Below are positions 21,228 through 29,983 of a stretch of DNA of 64,000 nucleotides, piece by piece (positions within the stretch are counted from its first letter, which is position 1; each line of letters starts with the position of its first letter). The notes under the pieces are model-generated. The model had not been told where the DNA came from, searched no databases, and worked only from the letters and a program-made list of their open reading frames with translations. Both the position numbers and the translations under genes were made by a program. Origin of the DNA: Hellea sp. (GTDB lineage: Bacteria; Pseudomonadota; Alphaproteobacteria; Caulobacterales; Maricaulaceae); contig JABABK010000005.1 in the NCBI GenBank assembly GCA_014238285.1, positions 1 to 64,000 of the forward strand, written 5' to 3'.

Positions 21228-22276
21228 GCGATTATTCCTTTTAAAAGGCTCTCAGCCGCTAACGCGCCAAAGATCGCAAACAAATAGATGATCGAATAAG
21301 CAAACAGGTTACGAGCCGCGAGATCACCAGCTTTGACAGCATAAAGCGAGGCTTCATCACTATTATCAGCTTGTTCACCGGCTCTTGATTTCCAGACGCG
21401 GAAGGATAGCGCTAGAAAACCTAAGTTTAGAAGCCCTGCAATAATCCCGTAAATCCAGCCGCCTAAGCCTGTCATCACAGGAACAACACATATAGCCGCC
21501 AGAACAAGGGCATAAGCGAATATTTGGAACCGAGTGGACGCCGGGCCTTTGACATTTGGCATCATCGGAATACCGACTTTTTCATAGTCACCAGCTTTAT
21601 AAAGCGCCAGCGCCCAGAAATGCGGCGGTGTCCATAAAAAGATAATCATGAATAAAACGATTGAATCTATTGTAATTTCGCCCGTCGCTGCGGCCCAGCC
21701 AATCATAGGCGGGAATGCTCCTGCAGCGCCGCCAATGACGATATTATGCGGCGTGCTACGTTTGAGCAGCATTGAATAAATCACGGCGTAGAAGAAGATC
21801 GTAAAAGCGAGCAAACCTGCCGCAAGATAATTTGACGCCATAGAGAGCGCTAAAACGGCAAAGGCGCTCATGATGACGCCAAAGGTCAACGCTGTTTCCG
21901 GGCGAACAGTGCCGCGCGGAATAGGTCTTTTCTTAGTGCGAGACATTTGAGCGTCAATATCGGCATCATACCACATATTAAGCGCTCCAGAAGCGCCTGC
22001 TCCAACAGCGATTGATAGGATAATAGCGCCCATGGTCCAAAGCGGCACGGATACTGGCGCCGCGATCAAACCAACCCAAGCGGTGAAGACCACAAGAGAC
22101 ATGACACGAGGCTTCATCAGCGCGAAATAATCTGCAGGTTCAGCCGTGCCTATACTATAATCAGAACTTGGGTTCTGATGAGCGCTTGGATGCGGAAAAG
22201 CCGCTATCGTTTCCGATGCGGCTCCTTCCATATTCAAAGCGTTGCTTTGAGATGTCATTTTAGTGTCCGCCATCAT
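21224..22276 (-). CDS. ctaB: Protoheme IX farnesyltransferase
   Basis: [54 protein letters not shown]. Confidence 0.95.
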   Translation of the reverse strand: MMADTKMTSQSNALNMEGAASETIAAFPHPSAHQNPSSDYSIGTAEPADYFALMKPRVMSLVVFTAWVGLIAAPVSVPLWTMGAIILSIAVGAGASGALNMWYDADIDAQMSRTKKRPIPRGTVRPETALTFGVIMSAFAVLALSMASNYLAAGLLAFTIFFYAVIYSMLLKRSTPHNIVIGGAAGAFPPMIGWAAATGEITIDSIVLFMIIFLWTPPHFWALALYKAGDYEKVGIPMMPNVKGPASTRFQIFAYALVLAAICVVPVMTGLGGWIYGIIAGLLNLGFLALSFRVWKSRAGEQADNSDEASLYAVKAGDLAARNLFAYSIIYLFAIFGALAAESLLKGIIA

Positions 22277-23858
22277 CCGTCATACGCGGAAGCGTATTAA
22301 AACTGTGGAATGGCGGCGGTGAAGACAATGTCCACTCAAGCGTATTTGCGCCTTCGCCCCACGGATTATCACCCGCTGGACGTTTGCGCCAAAACGCTTC
22401 GCCCACAGTGATAAAGAAGAACAGCACACCTAGTCCTGTCGGAATGATACCGAGGGTCGAAACATTGTTCCACATCTCAAACTCTTCAGGATAGTCAACG
22501 TAACGGCGCGGCATACCTTGTAGGCCAAGGAAGTGTTGCGGCATGAAGATCACATTGACGCCAATAAAGAACAGCCAGAAATGAATGCCCGCGAGCCACT
22601 TATTGTAAAGATATCCAGTCATTTTACCGAACCAATAATAGAAGCCGCAGAAGATACCAAACACGGCGCCCATAGAGAGAACGTAATGGAAGTGAGCCAC
22701 AACATAATATGTATCGTGCAGAGCCGTATCAAGACCGGCATTTGCTAGCGCAACACCGGTAACGCCGCCAACAACGAATAAGAAGATAAAGGCCAGTGCC
22801 CACTGCATTGGGATAGAGAAGCGAATTGAACCACCCCACATCGTCGCGAGCCATGAGAAAATCTTAACGCCTGTCGGTACCGCGATGACCAGGGTCGCCG
22901 CGATAAAGTAAGCTTTCAGATCAACATCCATACCAACAGTATACATGTGGTGAGCCCAAACAACGAAGCCGACAACACCAATAGCGACCATAGCATATGC
23001 CATACCCAGATAGCCAAAGATTGGCTTTTTCGAGAACGTCGAAACAACATGGGAGACAATACCAAAGGCTGGCAAGATCATGATGTAAACTTCAGGGTGG
23101 CCGAAGAACCAGAACAAGTGCTGGAACATAACAGGGTCACCGCCCATTTCTGGATTAAAGAAACCTGTGCCGCCCGGAATACGGTCGGTTAGTAGCATAA
23201 ACAATGAGGCGGCAAGAACGGGTAGCGCCAATAGCAGCAAGAAAGCCGTTACAAGAACAGACCACGCAAATAGCGGCATTTTATGCATTGTCATACCAGG
23301 CGCGCGCATATTCAAAATCGTCGTGATGAAGTTAATCGCGCCAAAAATGGACGAGAAACCTGCAGCGAGTAGACCGACAATGATAAAATCAAAGGCCGGT
23401 CCAGGTGAACCCGTTGTCGATAAAGGCGGGTACATGACCCAACCTCCGCCAAAACCACCAAAGGCAAATGACGCTAAAAGACAAATTAGAGCTGTTGGTA
23501 AAAGCCAGAACGAAAAATTATTCATTCGCGGGAAGGCCATATCCGGCGCGCCGATCATAATAGGAACAAACCAGTTGCCAAATCCGCCAATAACAGCAGG
23601 CATCACCATGAAGAAGATCATGATAAGGCCGTGCATGGTCGCGTAGACATTAAACAGGCGGACATTGCCTTCAAAAAACTGGATACCAGGTTCGCCCAAC
23701 TCCATACGCATCATGAAAGACAGATAACCGCCAATTACACCTGATAAAATCGCGAAGATTAAGTAAAGCGTGCCAATATCTTTGTGATTGGTTGAATAAA
23801 ACCAGCGGGTAAAGAAACCCGGCTTGTCATCATGTGCGTCGTCGCCGTAAGCAGCCAT
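22260..23858 (-). CDS. ctaD: Cytochrome c oxidase subunit I
   Basis: [65 protein letters not shown]. Confidence 0.97.
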   Translation of the reverse strand: MAAYGDDAHDDKPGFFTRWFYSTNHKDIGTLYLIFAILSGVIGGYLSFMMRMELGEPGIQFFEGNVRLFNVYATMHGLIMIFFMVMPAVIGGFGNWFVPIMIGAPDMAFPRMNNFSFWLLPTALICLLASFAFGGFGGGWVMYPPLSTTGSPGPAFDFIIVGLLAAGFSSIFGAINFITTILNMRAPGMTMHKMPLFAWSVLVTAFLLLLALPVLAASLFMLLTDRIPGGTGFFNPEMGGDPVMFQHLFWFFGHPEVYIMILPAFGIVSHVVSTFSKKPIFGYLGMAYAMVAIGVVGFVVWAHHMYTVGMDVDLKAYFIAATLVIAVPTGVKIFSWLATMWGGSIRFSIPMQWALAFIFLFVVGGVTGVALANAGLDTALHDTYYVVAHFHYVLSMGAVFGIFCGFYYWFGKMTGYLYNKWLAGIHFWLFFIGVNVIFMPQHFLGLQGMPRRYVDYPEEFEMWNNVSTLGIIPTGLGVLFFFITVGEAFWRKRPAGDNPWGEGANTLEWTLSSPPPFHSFNTLPRMTDDGGH

Positions 23859-23867
23859 ATCCCGCCC

Positions 23868-24716
23868 CTATTCCTGAGCCGCAGTGGTCATTCCACTGCC
23901 GTAATTATTGCTTGCCTCTTGCTGGGTGAAAGACCCGCCATTGGCTACCCATGTATTAAAGTCGGCTTTTGAGACAACTTTGACTTCGATTGGCATATAA
24001 TAATGGTTCACACCGCAAAGTTCTGAACACTGGCCAAAGTAAGTCCCTTCTTTACCTTCAAAAACTTCAAACCAAGTTTCGTTGATAATACCCGGGATCG
24101 CATCCATTTTGACACCGAACTGAGGCACAGCAAATGCGTGAAGGTTGTTGCGAGATGTTACCAATACTTTGACTTTCGTATCGGATGGCACAACCAAAGG
24201 CGCATCAGCCGCCAAAAGGAAAGGTTTACCAGCCGCGATCGCTTGTTCTTTATTAAGCGGATTTGAAATAATGGACTCGACGCCGCTTTCTTCTAAATCA
24301 GGATAAGAATACTCCCAATACCAAGTATCGCCCGTAACTTTAATGGTCATTTCGGTTTCGGGCAGATCGTCCTGCATATAAAGCAATTTCATCGAAGGCG
24401 TCACAAGCGCGAGCAAAACCAAGACAGGAACGATGGTCCAGATAATCTCGATTAGAGTATTATGTGACGTCTTAGACGGTACCGGATTAGCTTTTTCCCG
24501 GAACCGCACCATAATGAAGAGCATCAGCGCCATGACGAGCAATACAATTATCGTGATGATCGGCATGATCCAAGTATTATGGAAGCCTACGATTTGTTCC
24601 ATTGTCGAGGTGACGGGATCCTGAAATCCCATATTGCCATCTACCGGCAAAGCGGTGGCCAAGGCTGGCATAAACAGCAGTCCGGCTCCGGTTATCAAAC
24701 TTGTCTTTAGACGCAT
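23868..24716 (-). CDS. ctaC: Cytochrome c oxidase subunit II
   Basis: EIIWTIVPVLVLLAL, FEGKEGTYFGQCSELCGVNHYYMPIEV CuA site. Confidence 0.96.
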   Translation of the reverse strand: MRLKTSLITGAGLLFMPALATALPVDGNMGFQDPVTSTMEQIVGFHNTWIMPIITIIVLLVMALMLFIMVRFREKANPVPSKTSHNTLIEIIWTIVPVLVLLALVTPSMKLLYMQDDLPETEMTIKVTGDTWYWEYSYPDLEESGVESIISNPLNKEQAIAAGKPFLLAADAPLVVPSDTKVKVLVTSRNNLHAFAVPQFGVKMDAIPGIINETWFEVFEGKEGTYFGQCSELCGVNHYYMPIEVKVVSKADFNTWVANGGSFTQQEASNNYGSGMTTAAQE

Positions 24717-24929
24717 AAGAGTCTCTCAATATGATTGGCGCGGACTCACGACCGCAGTTTCGGCTCGTGTATAGGCAAAAACTTGCCATAGGTCAGCGGC
24801 ATAAATTCGCGCGGATTGTCGCATTAACGCGGTTGAGTCTCTAGACTATCGCGTGAAAGCGCCTAAATAAAGCCAGAACAGAGCCTTTTTGAACTTTTAG
24901 GCCAAAAATTAGGCAAGTAGAAAGCCAAT

Positions 24930-26345
24930 ATGACCGATTATGCCTTTGACGATAGTGATTTAACCGCGCAAGCAGCCCACCGTATTCTTCAGGACACGTT
25001 AAGAGCCGCCGATGATGGCGAACTTTATGTTGAGCGCGGCGAAGCGGAAGCGTTAGTCTTTGACGATGGACGTCTCAAAGCAGCCACTTATGACAGTAAT
25101 CGCGGTTTTGGCTTGCGCTGCGTCGCCGGCGAAACCACGGGCTTTGCCCAAAGTACCAATTTATCACCAGAAGCCCTAAAGCGCGCTGCCAATGCGGTGG
25201 TTTTAGCCAAAGCTGGCCATGATGGACAGATCGCCATTGCGCCGCAGCGAACCAATGCATCGCTTTACCCGGATGTTGACCCGGTTTTGACCCCGACATT
25301 TGGACACAAAGTTGAACTGCTTCAAGAAATCGACGCCCATTGCCGCGCCCTTGATCCATCCGTTGTGCAAGTTTCGGTTACGCTATCAGGATCCCGGAAA
25401 GCCGTTTCTATTTTAAGAGCAGATAATGAGCGCTTTGATGACATACGCCCGCTTGTTCGCCTCAACATCGCGATCACGGCCGAAAAAAATGGCCGTCGCG
25501 AAACCGGTTATGCTGGCATTGGTGGACGCGCCGCCTATGATGACTTTATCACCGTTGAGCAGTGGAAAAAGCTCGCCAAAGAAGCGCTACGTCAAGCGGA
25601 AGTGAACCTGGAATCCGTCGCGGCCCCTGCTGGCCAAATGGATGTTGTCCTTGGCCCCGGTTGGCCCGGTGTCCTTTTACACGAAGCTATCGGCCACGGG
25701 CTTGAGGGTGATTTCATCCGTAAAGGCACATCAGCCTTTGCCGGGAAAATCGGCGAGCAAGTTGCTGCATCCGGCGTCACGGTCGTGGATGATGGTACCC
25801 TGCCCGGCCTGAGAGGCTCTTTGACCATAGATGATGAAGGCACGCCGACAGAGCCTACAGTTCTGATTGAAAACGGTTTTCTCAAAGGCTTCATGCAAGA
25901 CCGTATGAACGCGCGGCTGCTCGGTGTTCCCGCCACAGGTAATGGCCGTCGCGAAGGTTTTGCCCACCCGCCTATGCCGCGCATGACCAATACATTCATG
26001 CTCGGCGGTAAAGCTGACCCGGGCGAAATTATCGCCGACCTAAAAGACGGCATTTACGCCACAAATTTTGGCGGCGGACAGGTCGATATCACATCTGGAA
26101 AATTCGTCTTCCAGTGCACTGAAGCCTATAAGGTTGAAAACGGTAAAATCGGACAACCGCTTAAAGGCGTTACAATCATTGGTGATGGCCCAACCGTTCT
26201 CACCCAAATTCGCCATGTTGGTAATGATATGGCATTAGATCCGGGTATTGGTGTCTGCGGCAAAGCCGGTCAAAGCGTCCCTGTCGGGGTGGGTCAACCA
26301 AGCCTCTACGTAGAAGACCTAACGGTTGGCGGCAGCGCGGTTTAA
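24930..26345 (+). CDS. tldD: Metalloprotease TldD
   Basis: GWPGVLLHEAIGHGLEGDFIRKGTSAFAGKIGEQVAASGVTVVDDGTLPGLRGSLTIDDEGTP. Confidence 0.97.
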   Translation: MTDYAFDDSDLTAQAAHRILQDTLRAADDGELYVERGEAEALVFDDGRLKAATYDSNRGFGLRCVAGETTGFAQSTNLSPEALKRAANAVVLAKAGHDGQIAIAPQRTNASLYPDVDPVLTPTFGHKVELLQEIDAHCRALDPSVVQVSVTLSGSRKAVSILRADNERFDDIRPLVRLNIAITAEKNGRRETGYAGIGGRAAYDDFITVEQWKKLAKEALRQAEVNLESVAAPAGQMDVVLGPGWPGVLLHEAIGHGLEGDFIRKGTSAFAGKIGEQVAASGVTVVDDGTLPGLRGSLTIDDEGTPTEPTVLIENGFLKGFMQDRMNARLLGVPATGNGRREGFAHPPMPRMTNTFMLGGKADPGEIIADLKDGIYATNFGGGQVDITSGKFVFQCTEAYKVENGKIGQPLKGVTIIGDGPTVLTQIRHVGNDMALDPGIGVCGKAGQSVPVGVGQPSLYVEDLTVGGSAV

Positions 26346-26360
26346 TATATCTGTCACAAG

Positions 26361-26437
26361 CTTCCCGCCTGCGCGGGAATGAGCGGTATATAGAGTTCCA
26401 TTGATTAAACCCACTCATCCCCGCGCAGGCGCGGACC
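26361..26437. repeat. Intergenic palindromic repeat, family B
   Basis: CTTCCCGCCTGCGCGGGAATGAGCGG...CCACTCATCCCCGCGCAGGCGCGGACC. Confidence 0.75.
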
Positions 26438-26573
26438 TCTGGTCAGAAAGAGTGACCACCCCAAAACAACTTAAGGATTCAGGTAACCCTAACTGCATAA
26501 AGTCCCCTGCAGCCCCTCGCTATTAGGCCATGTTCCCCCTATATGTGGGGCAATTCACTAATTGGAGGGCCGT

Positions 26574-27305
26574 ATGGCAGGAATGAACTTACTCGAAATG
26601 ATTATGCAGGCACAGGGCGGCGCAGCGGCGCAGCAAGCTGGTAGCCAGCTTGGTCTCAATCAAAACCAAACACAAAGCGCGATTGCGGCTCTACTGCCCG
26701 CCATCTCTTCGGCGCTCAAACAAAACACTCAAAGCCCTCAAGGACTTGCTGGTCTTCTTGGCGCTTTGCAAAAGGGTAATCACCAACAATATATCGAAAA
26801 ACCAGACCTTATGAGCCGTCCGGAAACGGTCACGGAAGGCAATGCCATCCTTGGCCATTTATTTGGCTCCAAAGACGTTAGCCGCGCGGTCGCCGGTCAT
26901 GCTTCCCAACAAACCGGTATCGGCGCTGATGTTCTCAAAAAGCTCCTTCCAATGGTTGCGACCATGGCTATGGGCAGCCTGGGTCAGCAAACCGCCCAAC
27001 CAAGCATGCAGCAACAACTTGCCAGTCTTGCCATGAAGCAAATGCTCGGCGGCGGTCAGCAACAACCACAGCAACAAGCTGGCGGTGGTCTTGGAGCTTT
27101 ACTCGGCGGCCTTCTTGGCGGCGGTCAAGCAAAGCAGAGACAGGCTCAGCAGCGAGCTCAACAAGAGGCCCAACAGCGCGCTCAGCAACAAGCTGAAGCT
27201 CAACGCCAACAAGGCATGGGCATGCTCGGCAAAATGCTCGACGCTGATGGCGATGGTAGCGTGATGGATGATATCCTAAAATTGGCAATGAACGCTAGAA
27301 AGTAA
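26574..27305 (+). CDS. DUF937-like protein with Q/A-rich region and C-terminal EF-hand-like loop
   Basis: N-terminal MIMQAQGGAAAQQAGSQLGLNQNQTQSAIAALLPAISSALKQN resembles DUF937; QQRAQQEAQQRAQQQAEAQ; DADGDGSVMDDI. Confidence 0.75.
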   Translation: MAGMNLLEMIMQAQGGAAAQQAGSQLGLNQNQTQSAIAALLPAISSALKQNTQSPQGLAGLLGALQKGNHQQYIEKPDLMSRPETVTEGNAILGHLFGSKDVSRAVAGHASQQTGIGADVLKKLLPMVATMAMGSLGQQTAQPSMQQQLASLAMKQMLGGGQQQPQQQAGGGLGALLGGLLGGGQAKQRQAQQRAQQEAQQRAQQQAEAQRQQGMGMLGKMLDADGDGSVMDDILKLAMNARK

Positions 27306-27333
27306 GCTTACTTATATTATGATAACATGAGTA

Positions 27334-27507
27334 ATGAATAACATAGATGAAGAAAAATTTTGGGCCGTGTGGCGGCAAGATACTCATGGCAATAATTTTA
27401 AGATGCGAGAAGGCCTAACGGCTCAAGAAGCAAAAGAAATCGCGGCTGAATATGAAGCAAAAGGTCATAAACAACATTATTGGGTCAAACTCGATACAAA
27501 ATCGTAA
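27334..27507 (+). CDS. 57-aa conserved-looking small protein
   Basis: Own translation MNNIDEEKFWAVWRQDTHGNNFKMREGLTAQEAKEIAAEYEAKGHKQHYWVKLDTKS; followed by a terminator-like hairpin; below the ORF-track length cutoff. Confidence 0.7.
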   Translation: MNNIDEEKFWAVWRQDTHGNNFKMREGLTAQEAKEIAAEYEAKGHKQHYWVKLDTKS

Positions 27508-27518
27508 AATACAGTATT

Positions 27519-27543
27519 AGGGTCGGCTTTGCCGGCCTTTTTT
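27519..27543 (+). terminator. Rho-independent terminator
   Basis: GGTCGGCTTTGCCGGCCTTTTTTATT hairpin plus T run, just after the 57-aa ORF. Confidence 0.7.
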
Positions 27544-27620
27544 ATTGGGTGGATGGAAATAATATACCTATAATCGTTGCGAGCTTCTACCTGTCGGAAT
27601 AAATCCAATTCTTACTCTCT

Positions 27621-27711
27621 TGTCATCCCGGCCCCCGAGCCGGGATCTAAGATATTTCCGTCAGCATTTAAGGTCGCGGATCAGCGGGCTTCGCCCTGTT
27701 CCGGGATGACC
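27621..27711. repeat. Intergenic palindromic repeat, family A
   Basis: TGTCATCCCGGCCCCCGAGCCGGGATC...CATTTAAGGTCGCGG...TTCCGGGATGACC. Confidence 0.8.
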
Positions 27712-27734
27712 AAGGGTAAAATAGTTTATCCAAT

Positions 27735-27763
27735 AAAAAACCCGGCACATGGCCGGGTTTTTT
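27735..27763. terminator. Bidirectional Rho-independent terminator
   Basis: AAAAAACCCGGCACATGGCCGGGTTTTTT between convergent genes. Confidence 0.85.
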
Positions 27764-27783
27764 AATTAACATATCGATCCGAT

Positions 27784-29421
27784 TTACTGGGGATCACCAG
27801 CTGGAGACATGCGTTCGCCGACCATATCGCCGCCGTCCATCGTCAGACCATGCTTTTCTATATAGCGCTGAGTATCGTCCTCAAGCGTATCAAGATGCAT
27901 CATCTTCTTAACGAGTGGTGAGAGTACAATCAGGCCGACACCAACAGCGACAGCTATCCAGCCAACTTTGGAATAGACTTCAAGAACCTGTCCTTCGCCG
28001 CCACCGCCGCTAGCTGTAAGTTTAGCGATCTGAGCCGCCGCGAAGTTACCTGCGCCAGAGGCTAGGAACCATGCGCCCATAATCAGGCCAACCATTTTAG
28101 GCACTGACAGGCGGGTCATTGCCGACAAACCAACCGGTGATAAGCAAAGCTCACCCGTAGTGTGAAGTAGATAGATCAGGAAGATAAAGACAACCGGTGT
28201 CAAATCTGAACCAGCAGATTTTGCGCCCCAAACGAGTAGCAAAAAGCCAAGACCAAGCTGAATGACGCCGAGACCAAACTTAAACGGTGCCGATGGCTCC
28301 ATATCCTTTTTAGCCAGCCACACCCAAAGAGCAGCAAATAAGGGCCCAAGGACAATAATATACATAGCGTTCAATGACTGGAATACTGAAGTTACAACTT
28401 CTTGACCGAAGATATTACGATCGACCTCCCGATCAGTATAAATGCTCAGCGACGAACCTGCTTGCTCGAACAATGCCCAGAATAGAACCTGAATTGTGAT
28501 CAGGAACAATGCCGCAAACACTCGATTGCGGGCGTGAGGCTCTAAGGTAATGACAGATGTCACAATGATATAGAGATATGTCGCTAAGAAGGCGAAGTAG
28601 AGCACCCATTTAACAGTACTCTCACCCTCTCTGATCAAAAACCAAAGGACACCAACGCCAAGAATTGTTGAGATGTAAATCAACCATTCTGTTGAAAGAC
28701 CTGCAAATTGTTTCTTAGCCAAAAGCGCTGGATTTGGAGATTCGCCAGCTCCGTTAAGAAGCGGTTTGCCCCAAACAAAGACGATCAGGCCAAGAAGCAT
28801 ACCGATACCAGCAGCGCCAAAACCATATTTCCAACCAATAGTTTCGCCGAGATAACCCGCGATAAGTGCACCCGCAAAGGCGCCTAAATTGATACCAACA
28901 TAGAAAAGCGTGAAAGCGCCATCGCGCCGCTCATCCGTTTTGTCATAAAGTTCACCGACAATGGCTGAGATATTCGCCTTCAAGAACCCAACACCTGCAA
29001 TAATCAATGCAAGTGACAAGTAGAATACGTTCATGATATTGCCATCACGCATAGCCGCATCCACGACCGGTTCACCCTCAAAGGCCATGCCTAAATGTCC
29101 TGCGACGAGCAATATAGCTCCCAAAAGCACGGCTTTTCGCTGTCCTAAGTAACGGTCAGCTAACATGCCGCCGATAACAGGGGTAATATAGACTAGCGTC
29201 GTATAGGCCCCGTATATTCCGTAGGCTTGACCATCTGTGAATAAAAAATGCTTAGTGAGATAAAGAACGAGAAGCGCTCTCATCCCGTAATAAGAAAAGC
29301 GTTCCCACATTTCTGCGAAGAACAAAACGTATAGACCCTTTGGGTGGTTTCGCATCTGAAATAGAGTTATCGACACACCGACCAATGCAATTGCTGCCAG
29401 TACAAGATAGAACATGCACAT
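27784..29421 (-). CDS. POT/PTR family proton-dependent oligopeptide transporter
   Basis: GLYVLFFAEMWERFSYYGMRALLVLYL, GGMLADRYLGQRKAVLLGA, FTLFYVGINLGAFAG. Confidence 0.93.
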   Translation of the reverse strand: MCMFYLVLAAIALVGVSITLFQMRNHPKGLYVLFFAEMWERFSYYGMRALLVLYLTKHFLFTDGQAYGIYGAYTTLVYITPVIGGMLADRYLGQRKAVLLGAILLVAGHLGMAFEGEPVVDAAMRDGNIMNVFYLSLALIIAGVGFLKANISAIVGELYDKTDERRDGAFTLFYVGINLGAFAGALIAGYLGETIGWKYGFGAAGIGMLLGLIVFVWGKPLLNGAGESPNPALLAKKQFAGLSTEWLIYISTILGVGVLWFLIREGESTVKWVLYFAFLATYLYIIVTSVITLEPHARNRVFAALFLITIQVLFWALFEQAGSSLSIYTDREVDRNIFGQEVVTSVFQSLNAMYIIVLGPLFAALWVWLAKKDMEPSAPFKFGLGVIQLGLGFLLLVWGAKSAGSDLTPVVFIFLIYLLHTTGELCLSPVGLSAMTRLSVPKMVGLIMGAWFLASGAGNFAAAQIAKLTASGGGGEGQVLEVYSKVGWIAVAVGVGLIVLSPLVKKMMHLDTLEDDTQRYIEKHGLTMDGGDMVGERMSPAGDPQ

Positions 29422-29555
29422 CCCCTTAAATTTGTTAATTTGAAAGTGTCTTGCCCTGCCTAGCAGGGTTACTCAAGTGCTTTTTTTGTCATTTAGTAAC
29501 AATTTGAGGCAAAATCGTCCAAAATCGCCAAGTCTGTCAAAATTGTAACTTTTCA

Positions 29556-29573
29556 ATACGACAAATGTCGTAT
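29556..29573. promoter_or_regulatory. Candidate BlaI/MecI/CopY-type operator
   Basis: Perfect inverted repeat ATACGACA-AA-TGTCGTAT, 11 nt before the start of the BlaI-like ORF. Confidence 0.7.
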
Positions 29574-29584
29574 AGATCAAAATC

Positions 29585-29965
29585 ATGAAAACTATTAGAA
29601 AACCCTCCGAAGCCGAAACGGCTATCTTGCAAGTTCTCTGGGATCACCAGCCTTGTACTGTCAAAACTATTCACGCCGTTATAAGCGCTTCCAAAGATGT
29701 CGGCTACACCACAACGCTGAAACAAGTGCAGCGTTTATTGGATAAAGGCTTGCTGGCCCGGGAGCCCGGCCCCGGAAAATCTTACATGTATAAAGCCACA
29801 TCGAGTGAGCAGGATACCAAGACGAAATTGTTTGATCGCTTCGTTCAAACGGCTTTTGGAAACTCCGTGCCTGATCTCGTCATGCATGCCTTGGGCAATA
29901 ACGAACCCACAGAAGACGAGATTAAAGAGATCAGAGCATTATTGGCAAAATACGAACAAGAGTAA
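29585..29965 (+). CDS. BlaI/MecI/CopY family transcriptional regulator
   Basis: RKPSEAETAILQVLWDHQPCTVKTIHAVISASKDVGYTTTLKQVQRLLDKGLLARE winged helix. Confidence 0.93.
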   Translation: MKTIRKPSEAETAILQVLWDHQPCTVKTIHAVISASKDVGYTTTLKQVQRLLDKGLLAREPGPGKSYMYKATSSEQDTKTKLFDRFVQTAFGNSVPDLVMHALGNNEPTEDEIKEIRALLAKYEQE

Positions 29966-29983
29966 AAAGGGGCAAAGAGAGAG

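Noticed and set aside
23167-23646. 159-aa plus-strand ORF inside ctaD
   Set aside because: Antisense to cytochrome oxidase subunit I; shadow ORF
25592-26053. 153-aa minus-strand ORF inside tldD
   Set aside because: Antisense to a clear tldD gene; typical shadow ORF from GC-biased codon positions
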